Assembly: GCA_026785795.1 (NCBI GenBank)
Contig: JAJAZJ010000073.1
Coordinates: forward strand, 1-8,034
Direction of reading: 5' to 3'
Source: Pseudoxanthomonas sp.
GTDB lineage: Bacteria > Pseudomonadota > Gammaproteobacteria > Xanthomonadales > Xanthomonadaceae
DNA length: 8,034 nucleotides
In this document: positions 1-5,530 of the stretch, one piece after another
How positions within the stretch are numbered: position 1 is the stretch's first letter
Layout of the letters: each line of letters opens with the position of its first letter
Position numbers and translations under genes: made by a program
Notes under the pieces: generated by a model
The model's database searches: none
The model's input: the letters and a program-made list of their open reading frames with translations, nothing else
Told to the model about the DNA's origin: nothing

Positions 1-157
1 CAACACGACGATTCCGGCGCACTATCACGCCTCAATCGGTGCAGTGACCGTCGCCTTCATGGCGATCACGGTGCCGCTGCTCGAGAGCGTCGGTTTCGCC
101 GCTCCGTCGCGACGTGTGGGGGCGCTCGCACGGGTGCAGCCGCTGTTGCTCGGTGCG
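1..157 (+). CDS. Heme-copper oxidase subunit I, internal fragment (both ends missing)
   Basis: The plus-strand frame from base 2 reads [20 protein letters not shown], followed by PLLESVGF and then ARVQPLLLG. The P-A-H-Y-H run (His codons at 20-22 and 26-28) followed by a hydrophobic helix matches transmembrane helix X of heme-copper oxidases and NO reductases, where the H-x-H pair ligates the two haems; Thermus ba3 oxidase has a comparable HNT...PGHFH segment. The hydrophobic stretch spans about 29-97. A polar turn and QPLLLG resemble the start of the next helix in the family. The 5' part lies outside the window. The 3' part is replaced at about 137-157 by antisense alaS, although the frame stays open to a stop at 518-520. 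Which oxidase subfamily this is (Cox1, cbb3-like or NorB-like) cannot be told from some 50 residues. It is the only apparent plus-strand gene and does not belong to the neighbouring cluster. Confidence 0.6.
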
Positions 158-2296
158 TACCAGGTCCAGGGCACCCTGTCCGGTGACGGCCTCGATCCTG
201 CGTACGCCCGCCGACACACCGCCCTCACTCACCAGCTTGAACAGGCCGATATCGCCGGTGCGGGCCACGTGTGTGCCGCCGCACAGTTCGGTGGAATAAC
301 CACCCATCTTCAGTACCCGCACATGCTCGCCATATTTCTCGCCGAACAGCGCCATTGCGCCGAAATCCAGCGCCTCCTGCATGCCCATGTTGTGCACTTC
401 AGCGGCGTGGTTGGCGCGCACCTCGGCGTTGACGCGACGTTCCACTTCGGCAAGCTCGGTTGCGCTCATGGGCTGGAAGTGCGCGAAATCGAAGCGCAGC
501 CTCTCTGGCGCCACCAGTGAGCCCTTCTGCTGGACATGCGTGCCCAGCACTTCGCGCAGTGCGGCATGCAGCAAATGGGTGGCAGAGTGGTTGGGAATGA
601 TCGCGGCGCGGCGCGGCGCGTCCACCGATCCAAGCACGTGGTCGCCCGGCTGGAGCGCTCCGGACACCAGCGTGCCCATGTGCCCGTGGAACTGGCCAGC
701 GAACTTGAGCGTGTCGCTGACCCTGAACTCCACGCCCTGCCCGGCCAGGACCCCGGCATCACCCACCTGCCCGCCGGATTCGGCATAGAACGGGGTGCCC
801 TCCAGGATGACCACCGCTTCCTCACCCGCAGCGATGGATGGGACCGGGCGCCCGTCTTTCAGCACGGCAAGCACCTGCAGCCCGCCGGCATCCAGGGCTT
901 CATGGCCCAGGAAAACGGTGGGCGAAAGTTTCGCCACCAGGTCCGCAGGAAGGCCGCTGCCGGCGGCAAATTTTCCCGCGGCGCGTGCGGTCTGGCGCTG
1001 GTGTTCCATGGCTGCATCGAAGCCCTGCATGTCTACGGACAGGCCGCGCTCGCGCGCAATGTCCGCCGTCAGGTCGACGGGAAATCCGTAGGTGTCGTAC
1101 AGGCGGAATGCATCCGAGCCGGGGATCACGCCTTCCGCACCCGCCGCGATGTCGTCGAAGATGCGCATTCCGGAATCCAGGGTTTCGGCGAAGCGTTCCT
1201 CCTCCGCCTTCAGCGCACGCGCAACCAGCTCCTGCGCCGCGACCAGCTCCGGGTAGGCTTGGCCCATCACCTGCACCAGGGTGGGCACCAGCTCATTGAA
1301 GAAGGGCTGGCGCACGCCCAGCATCCAGCCGTGGCGCAGGGCGCGACGGATGATCCTGCGCAGCACATACCCGCGGCCCTCATTGGAGGGCAGCACGCCG
1401 TCCACGATCAGGAACGAGCAGGCGCGTATGTGGTCGGCGATTACCCGCAGCGACTTGTTTTCCAGGTCTGCAGTGCCGGTCAATTCCGCCGCGTGGCGTA
1501 TGAGCACCTGGAAAAGATCGATCTCGTAATTGCTGTGTACCCGCTGCAGGATCGCCGCCAGCCGCTCCATTCCCATGCCCGTGTCCACGCACGGTGCCGG
1601 CAGGGGCAACAACGTGCCGTCGGCCTGGCGATCAAACTGCATGAACACCAGGTTCCAGATTTCAATGAAGCGGTCACCGTCCTCGTCCGGCGAGCCCGGG
1701 GGACCGCCGGCGATATGCTCACCATGGTCATAGAAGATTTCAGTACACGGCCCGCACGGGCCGGTGTCGGCCATCTGCCAGAAATTATCCGATGCAAAGG
1801 GTGCGCCCTTGTTGTCGCCGATGCGTACGATCCGCTCTGCCGGAACGCCCACCATGTTGTGCCACAGGTCATAGGCCTCGTCATCGGTGTGGTACACCGT
1901 GACCAGCAGTCGCTCTGCGGGCAATTTCCACACTTCGGTCAGCAGCTCCCAGGCCCAGGCAATCGCATCCTTCTTGAAATAGTCGCCAAACGACCAGTTG
2001 CCCAACATTTCGAAGAAGGTGTGGTGGCGGGCGGTGTAGCCCACCTGGTCCAGGTCATTGTGCTTTCCCCCGGCCCGAAGGCAACGCTGCACGTCAGCGG
2101 CGCGCACGTAGCTGCGCTTCTCGGCGCCCAGGAACACGTCCTTGAACTGGACCATGCCCGAATTGGTGAACAGCAGCGTGGGGTCGTTACCGGGCACCAG
2201 CGAGGCGGACGGGACGATGGCGTGGCCGCGCTCGCGGAAGAACTCAAGGAAGTCGCTGCGGATCTGGTTGCTGCTGTACGGGCTGGGAGTATTCAT
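32..2296 (-). CDS. alaS: Alanine--tRNA ligase, 3' end replaced by unrelated sequence
   Basis: Class II alanyl-tRNA synthetase, which charges tRNA-Ala in the cytoplasm. The N-terminal catalytic domain has RHHTFFEM (about 90-97, motif 2) and GMGMERL (about 240-246, motif 3). The editing domain carries the zinc-site pattern HSATH (H570, H574) and CGGTH (C672, H676), with the same 102-residue spacing as E. coli H564 to C666, so deacylation of mischarged Ser/Gly-tRNA should be retained. Family homology stops at about L720. The last 34 residues, up to the stop at 32-34, are highly charged, unlike AlaRS, and are the reverse complement of the oxidase fragment. About 155 residues are missing: the coiled-coil and the C-terminal DHHA1/C-Ala region that binds the tRNA elbow and helps oligomerisation. 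The start at 2296 ([16 protein letters not shown]) is chosen because homologues begin there; in-frame ATGs at 2359 and 2344 would add 21 or 16 unrelated residues. No strong ribosome-binding site is visible. Confidence 0.93.
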   Translation of the reverse strand: MNTPSPYSSNQIRSDFLEFFRERGHAIVPSASLVPGNDPTLLFTNSGMVQFKDVFLGAEKRSYVRAADVQRCLRAGGKHNDLDQVGYTARHHTFFEMLGNWSFGDYFKKDAIAWAWELLTEVWKLPAERLLVTVYHTDDEAYDLWHNMVGVPAERIVRIGDNKGAPFASDNFWQMADTGPCGPCTEIFYDHGEHIAGGPPGSPDEDGDRFIEIWNLVFMQFDRQADGTLLPLPAPCVDTGMGMERLAAILQRVHSNYEIDLFQVLIRHAAELTGTADLENKSLRVIADHIRACSFLIVDGVLPSNEGRGYVLRRIIRRALRHGWMLGVRQPFFNELVPTLVQVMGQAYPELVAAQELVARALKAEEERFAETLDSGMRIFDDIAAGAEGVIPGSDAFRLYDTYGFPVDLTADIARERGLSVDMQGFDAAMEHQRQTARAAGKFAAGSGLPADLVAKLSPTVFLGHEALDAGGLQVLAVLKDGRPVPSIAAGEEAVVILEGTPFYAESGGQVGDAGVLAGQGVEFRVSDTLKFAGQFHGHMGTLVSGALQPGDHVLGSVDAPRRAAIIPNHSATHLLHAALREVLGTHVQQKGSLVAPERLRFDFAHFQPMSATELAEVERRVNAEVRANHAAEVHNMGMQEALDFGAMALFGEKYGEHVRVLKMGGYSTELCGGTHVARTGDIGLFKLVSEGGVSAGVRRIEAVTGQGALDLVRTEQQRLHPCERPHTSRRSGETDALEQRHRDRHEGDGHCTD
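137..157. other. Chimeric junction between oxidase fragment and alaS
   Basis: This 21-bp stretch can be read both ways. On the plus strand it encodes QPLLLGA, which continues the oxidase fragment; on the minus strand it encodes RTEQQRL, which is where recognisable AlaRS sequence ends. To the left, only the oxidase frame makes sense; to the right, only alaS does. The two genes point at each other and each loses its 3' end here. A single join at a short shared sequence explains this; an insertion into alaS would not truncate a second gene at the same spot. I cannot tell from one window whether the join is an assembly artefact or is present in the genome. Confidence 0.6.
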
Positions 2297-2392
2297 CTGG
2301 CGTGCGCTTGGGGGCGGGCAGGTCTGGACCGCCGCGATACCCATGAAATGCGGACGCATGCGCTGGCAGACAACCCAATGGGTGAAGATTAA

Positions 2393-2405
2393 CAGGCCCG
2401 GCCTG
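2393..2405 (-). terminator. Weak possible terminator after recX
   Basis: Directly after the recX stop, CAGGC and GCCTG form a 5-bp stem with a 3-nt loop, followed on the minus strand by TTAATCTT. The stem is short and the T-tract interrupted, so at best this is a weak terminator. The rest of the 110-bp recX-alaS gap shows no convincing promoter, so alaS may be partly read through from recX. Confidence 0.25.
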
Positions 2406-2406
2406 A

Positions 2407-2937
2407 TCAGTCCCGCAGCTGGCCGTGCACGGCCAACCTGACGTGGTCCCCCTGGAAGCCGCGCCGGTACAGGAAGTCAATCGCCTTGCGCTGCACTGCC
2501 GGGTCCGTGGCGGCCGAGTTACGGAAACGGCGCCTGAGCAAATCGCGGGCAACCTGGGCCCAATCACCCCCGAACCCTTCCAGCACGGCGCTGACCGTGT
2601 CCGCATCCAGCCCATGCGTGCCCAGCTCGGCACGGATGCGCAACGGACCGTACCCCTGCGAGGCCCGGGTGCGGACCAGCATCTCGCCGAACCGCGCATC
2701 ACTCTGCCAGCCGTCGCCGGCAAGGCGTTCGATCGCGGCGGTCGCGTCCTCGCCGGCAATCCCGCGCAGGGCGAGCTTGCGGGTCAACTCCTTGCGCGAG
2801 TGTTCACGCCGGACCAGCAGCGCCAGCGCGCGCTGCACCGGAGTCAACTCCTGGGTCTTGCGCCGGCGCGGCTGGAGACCATCGACGCTTTCCGCATGGG
2901 CTGGATGCCTGGACACGCCTGGACTTCTCCGCTGCAT
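2407..2937 (-). CDS. recX: Recombination regulator RecX
   Basis: RecX binds in the groove of the RecA-ssDNA filament, blocking its extension and dampening recombination, ATPase and coprotease activity. From this ATG the protein has 176 residues, close to the usual 150-180. The all-helical, arginine-rich body is typical: [20 protein letters not shown] (about 32-51), then [32 protein letters not shown] (about 74-105), the family's central repeat, and a final [12 protein letters not shown] segment. The first 25 or so residues are polar and variable. A GTG at 2955 would add six residues (182 aa), but it lies inside the recA-recX hairpin, so I prefer the ATG at 2937, which falls just after the hairpin. 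Neither start has a strong Shine-Dalgarno. The gene follows recA by under 40 bp and is almost certainly cotranscribed with it, with the hairpin lowering its yield. Confidence 0.9.
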   Translation of the reverse strand: MQRRSPGVSRHPAHAESVDGLQPRRRKTQELTPVQRALALLVRREHSRKELTRKLALRGIAGEDATAAIERLAGDGWQSDARFGEMLVRTRASQGYGPLRIRAELGTHGLDADTVSAVLEGFGGDWAQVARDLLRRRFRNSAATDPAVQRKAIDFLYRRGFQGDHVRLAVHGQLRD

Positions 2938-2942
2938 GGGGA

Positions 2943-2969
2943 ACGGCAGGCGCACCCGGCGCCTGCCGT
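2943..2969 (-). terminator. recA-recX intergenic hairpin (attenuator)
   Basis: A perfect 11-bp inverted repeat, ACGGCAGGCGC / GCGCCTGCCGT (arms 2943-2953 and 2959-2969), has a 5-nt loop and begins six bases after the recA stop. On the minus strand it is followed by TCCCC, not a T-run, so it is not a classical intrinsic terminator. In E. coli a partial terminator between recA and recX lets only a small share of transcripts into recX; this hairpin occupies the same place and may act as an attenuator, a transcript-end stabiliser, or a translational block over the alternative GTG start at 2955. Confidence 0.6.
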
Positions 2970-2975
2970 CGGTGC

Positions 2976-4010
2976 TCAGGCCTCGAGCGCTTCTTCAGCC
3001 TGGTCCGGCTTCACTTCGGTGGGCTGGAACTTCTCGCGCAACTCGGCCTCCAGCCGGGCTGCAACCTCCGGATTGTCCTTGAGGTACTGGCGCGAGTTGT
3101 CCTTGCCCTGGCCAATGCGCTCCTCACCATAGCTGTACCAGGCGCCGGCCTTGTCCACCAGCTTTGCTTCCACGCCCATGTCGATCAGTTCACCCTCGCG
3201 GCTGATGCCTTCGCCGTACAGGATCTCGGTGATCACCTGCTTGAACGGGGGCGCCAGCTTGTTCTTGACCACCTTGATCTTGGTCTGGTTGCCGATGATC
3301 TCGTCGCCCTTCTTGATCGCACCGATGCGGCGGATATCCAGGCGCACCGACGCATAGAACTTGAGCGCGTGGCCGCCCGTGGTCACCTCCGGGCTCTGGC
3401 CCGGCATCATCGCACCGATCTTCATGCGCAGCTGGTTGATGAACAGCACCATGCAGTTGGAGCGCTTGATGTTGCCGGTCAGCTTGCGCAGCGCCTGGCT
3501 CATCAGGCGGGCCTGCAGGCCGGGCAGCACGTCGCCCATTTCGCCCTCAATCTCGGCCTTCGGCGTCAACGCGGCGACCGAGTCGATCACCACGATGTCC
3601 ACCGAGTTGGAGCGCACCAGCATGTCCACGATCTCCAGCGCCTGCTCGCCCGTATCGGGCTGCGACAGCAGCAGCTCGTCCACGTTGACGCCCAGCTTGG
3701 CGGCATAGATGGGATCCAACGCATGCTCGGCATCGATGAACGCGGCGGTGCCGCCGTTCTTCTGGCACTGGGCGATGGTCTGCAGCGCGAGGGTGGTCTT
3801 GCCCGAGGATTCCGGACCATAGATCTCTACCACGCGACCCTTCGGCAAGCCGCCAATGCCCAGGGCGATGTCCAGCATCAGTGAGCCGGTCGGGATGGTC
3901 TCCACCGCCTCGATGACCTGATCGCCCATGCGCATCACGGAGCCCTTGCCGAACTGGCGCTCGATCTGGGTCAGTGCAGCGGAAAGTGCGCGCTTCTTGT
4001 TCTCGTCCAT
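2976..4010 (-). CDS. recA: Recombinase RecA
   Basis: RecA forms ATP-dependent filaments on single-stranded DNA, drives homologous pairing and strand exchange, and as a coprotease triggers LexA self-cleavage in the SOS response. At 344 residues it has the normal length. Walker A GPESSGKT is at 65-72, the catalytic glutamate is E95 in [10 protein letters not shown], and Walker B VDIVVIDS ends near residue 144. The L1/L2 DNA-binding region follows ([23 protein letters not shown] and [15 protein letters not shown]), and the C-terminus is acidic (about [13 protein letters not shown]), as expected for autoregulation. The start at 4010 ([10 protein letters not shown]) is fixed by homology and by an AAGGA sequence seven bases upstream; the longer open frame to 4067 has no support. 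It lies between lexA (171 bp upstream) and recX (a short hairpin-containing gap). No disruption or inserted intein is seen. Confidence 0.99.
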   Translation of the reverse strand: MDENKKRALSAALTQIERQFGKGSVMRMGDQVIEAVETIPTGSLMLDIALGIGGLPKGRVVEIYGPESSGKTTLALQTIAQCQKNGGTAAFIDAEHALDPIYAAKLGVNVDELLLSQPDTGEQALEIVDMLVRSNSVDIVVIDSVAALTPKAEIEGEMGDVLPGLQARLMSQALRKLTGNIKRSNCMVLFINQLRMKIGAMMPGQSPEVTTGGHALKFYASVRLDIRRIGAIKKGDEIIGNQTKIKVVKNKLAPPFKQVITEILYGEGISREGELIDMGVEAKLVDKAGAWYSYGEERIGQGKDNSRQYLKDNPEVAARLEAELREKFQPTEVKPDQAEEALEA

Positions 4011-4181
4011 GGTGGTTTCCTTGGTGGTTAGTCGGGTTGAGGGCAATCTACCGGCCATGGGTCGCACAGCTTGCGACGCGATTGGCCGTGGTTGAAATTT
4101 GCAGTGCCGGCGACTGCACCGCTACCGGGCAAGTACGCGACGGCATGTGGGAAAAATCCTGTTTGCAGCGCATGGGCTCGG
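4011..4181 (-). promoter_or_regulatory. lexA-recA intergenic region
   Basis: This 171-bp gap should hold the recA promoter, but I find no pair of hexamers good enough to place it. The only lexA-operator-like sequence is one half-site, GGTTAGTCG on the plus strand at 4026-4034 (8 of 9 bases of the lexA half-site), next to the recA ribosome-binding site and without its partner. A 6-bp dyad, TGCAGT / ACTGCA (4100-4118, 7-nt loop), lies next to AAATTT and might be a weak lexA terminator. recA could also be reached by read-through from lexA. Confidence 0.35.
4018..4022 (-). promoter_or_regulatory. recA ribosome-binding site
   Basis: AAGGA on the minus strand, seven bases before the ATG at 4010. 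It is the clearest Shine-Dalgarno in the window and decides the recA start; pncC, lexA and alaS have no comparable site. Confidence 0.75.
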
Positions 4182-4817
4182 TCACCGGTTGGGCCTTACC
4201 AGCCCGCAGTACAGGCCTTCGATGGCGAAGTCCTGGTCGGGCATGACCTCGATGGGCGAATAATCGGGGTTGCGCGGCAGCAGGCGGATGCGGTCCTTGC
4301 CGATCTTCAGCAGCTTGACCGTGATTTCATCGTCGATGCGCGCCACCACGATCTGCCCGGAGCGGGCCTCCGGGGTGCGGTGCACGCCGATCAGGTCGCC
4401 GTCGAAAATGCCTTCGTCGCGCATCGAATCTCCCTGCACTTTCAGCAGGTAGTCGGGCGCCGGGGCGAAGAAGGCACGATCCAGCAGGACGACTTCGTCG
4501 GACTGGATGTCCGCGCCGATCGGCAAACCGGCCGCTACCCGCCCCAGGATTGGCAGCCGCAGCGCGTTGTCCGGAAGTATTTCCGCGGCCACCGGCATGT
4601 CGGTGTCGTCATGGATCAGGCGGATGCCCCGGGCTTGCCCGGGAACCCGCCGGATGGCGCCGGCGGCCTCCAGCGCCTCGATGTGGTACTGGGCGGCGCG
4701 CACCCCGCTGAAGCCAAAGGCCCGGGCAATCTCGGCCTGCGAAGGGGGAACGCCGTCGGCACCGATGCGCTCGGTGATCATGGCAAGGATGGCTTGCTGG
4801 GTATCGGTCAGATTCAT
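4182..4817 (-). CDS. lexA: LexA SOS repressor (S24 autoprotease)
   Basis: Transcriptional repressor of the SOS regulon that cleaves itself when bound to RecA filaments. It has 211 residues, a normal length. The N-terminal winged helix-turn-helix contains PSQAEIARAFGFSGVRAAQYHIEAL (about 25-49); the recognition helix differs from the E. coli sequence, which agrees with the different operator in front of the gene. The cleavage site is A96-G97 in GRVAAGLPIG. The catalytic dyad is S131 (QGDSMRDEG) and K168 (ITVKLLK). The C-terminus is EGLYCGLVRPNR. All residues needed for self-cleavage are present. The start at 4817 (MNLTDTQQAIL) matches the conserved family N-terminus, and the operator begins at the very next base, so there is no room for a Shine-Dalgarno. 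The gene is autoregulated through that operator and precedes recA, an arrangement known from Xanthomonas-type genomes. Confidence 0.98.
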   Translation of the reverse strand: MNLTDTQQAILAMITERIGADGVPPSQAEIARAFGFSGVRAAQYHIEALEAAGAIRRVPGQARGIRLIHDDTDMPVAAEILPDNALRLPILGRVAAGLPIGADIQSDEVVLLDRAFFAPAPDYLLKVQGDSMRDEGIFDGDLIGVHRTPEARSGQIVVARIDDEITVKLLKIGKDRIRLLPRNPDYSPIEVMPDQDFAIEGLYCGLVRPNR

Positions 4818-4840
4818 GGTTAGTAGTAATACTACTAACC
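4818..4840 (-). promoter_or_regulatory. LexA operator (SOS box) of lexA
   Basis: A perfect 23-bp palindrome: GGTTAGTAGTA, a central base at 4829, then TACTACTAACC. It contains the TTAG-N6-TACTA core described for LexA of Xanthomonas and Xylella. It ends directly against the lexA ATG and covers the probable -10 element, so bound LexA would block RNA polymerase at its own gene. Confidence 0.92.
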
Positions 4841-4854
4841 AGATTCGAATGCAA
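4826..4854 (-). promoter_or_regulatory. Probable lexA promoter
   Basis: On the minus strand, TTGCAT (4849-4854) and TATTAC (4826-4831) are separated by 17 bp, a fair sigma-70 pair. Counting from the -10 box puts the transcript start at about 4819-4817, at or within two bases of the lexA ATG, implying a leaderless or almost leaderless mRNA. The start has not been mapped; the prediction rests on spacing alone. Confidence 0.5.
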
Positions 4855-4905
4855 CACCCCGCCCTGCTTCAGCCCCGTGCCCGGCCCTGGTCTGGCAGCG
4901 ACCCG

Positions 4906-5403
4906 TCACCCCGCCAACACGTCCAGTCCGCGCAGTGCCGCTTCCACGGTTTGTCGGCGCACGGCATCCCGATCACCGGCGAAGCTGAACGTCTCGGCCT
5001 TGGCGTAGCCGCCGCGCCGCTTCCAGCCGATCCACACCATGCCGACCGGCTTGTCTTCGCTGCCGCCGCCCGGCCCGGCGATGCCGGTGACCGCCACCGC
5101 GATACTGGCGCCGGAATTGACCAGAGCACCGGACACCATCTCGATCACGGTTTCACGGCTGACCGCGCCGTGGGTTTCCAGCGTTTCCGGACGCACTCCC
5201 AACAGCGCCTGCTTGGCTTCGTAGCTGTAGGCGGCCATGCCGCAATCAAACCAGGCGGACGAACCGGCGATATCGGTCACCGTCTTGGCAATCCAGCCGC
5301 CGGTGCAGCTTTCCGCCGTGACCAGGCGGTGGTGACGGGCGAGCAGGCGCTCGCCCAGGTGTTCGGCAAGCTGGCGCAGCTCATCATCGGAGGGGGAACG
5401 CAT
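4906..5403 (-). CDS. pncC: Nicotinamide-nucleotide amidase (CinA C-terminal domain family)
   Basis: Hydrolyses NMN to nicotinic acid mononucleotide and ammonia, returning NMN from NAD-dependent DNA ligase and other reactions to NAD synthesis. At 165 residues it is a stand-alone CinA C-terminal domain, as in E. coli PncC, without the N-terminal molybdopterin-binding-like domain of full CinA. The family signatures are VTAESCTGGWIAK (28-40, with the proposed nucleophile S32), GSSAWFDCGMAAYSYEAKQALLGV (47-70, with the proposed catalytic K64), THGAVS (77-82) and VTGIAGPGGGSEDKPVGMVWIG (105-126). It is cytosolic with no signal sequence. It heads the pncC-lexA-recA-recX-alaS cluster; in E. coli the same gene directly precedes recA. 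An 88-bp gap follows before lexA. The ATG at 5403 is the natural start, but no Shine-Dalgarno is visible. Confidence 0.93.
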   Translation of the reverse strand: MRSPSDDELRQLAEHLGERLLARHHRLVTAESCTGGWIAKTVTDIAGSSAWFDCGMAAYSYEAKQALLGVRPETLETHGAVSRETVIEMVSGALVNSGASIAVAVTGIAGPGGGSEDKPVGMVWIGWKRRGGYAKAETFSFAGDRDAVRRQTVEAALRGLDVLAG

Positions 5404-5431
5404 GGTATGGAATTAGGCAAGTGGCGATCAC

Positions 5432-5460
5432 ATTGTATCCGAAAACCACCCCCATGTCAG
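5432..5460 (-). promoter_or_regulatory. Probable sigma-70 promoter of pncC
   Basis: On the minus strand, CTGACA (5455-5460) and TACAAT (5432-5437) each match consensus at five of six positions and are 17 bp apart. The predicted start is near 5425, giving a leader of about 22 nt. It lies downstream of the receptor terminator, so pncC is probably a separate transcription unit. Confidence 0.65.
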
Positions 5461-5479
5461 CCGCGGCGGCAGCCCAATG

Positions 5480-5508
5480 AAAAAGGCCCGCCACTCGCGG
5501 GGCGGGCC
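5480..5508 (-). terminator. Rho-independent terminator of the TonB-dependent receptor gene
   Basis: On the minus strand a perfect 8-bp GC-only stem, GGCCCGCC / GGCGGGCC (plus-strand arms 5501-5508 and 5485-5492, 8-nt loop), is followed directly by TTTTT (5480-5484). It starts 22 bp after the receptor stop codon, the textbook position. Confidence 0.9.
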
Positions 5509-5530
5509 GTTGCGGTGAATCCCTTCTGGA

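Noticed and set aside
2297..2359. Longer alaS start at 2359
   Set aside because: The extra residues have no AlaRS similarity, the upstream ATGs lack ribosome-binding sites, and the family N-terminus begins at or near 2296.
536..2392. 618-codon open frame on the plus strand opposite alaS
   Set aside because: It is antisense to a clear AlaRS. Its protein is low-complexity, rich in His, Gln, Gly, Arg and Val, and shows no family motif, as expected when GC-rich codons are read in reverse.
4841..4905. Possible small gene or second operator between pncC and lexA
   Set aside because: Only 65 bp remain outside the operator. They hold the -35 element of lexA and show no second TTAGTA-type dyad or credible reading frame.
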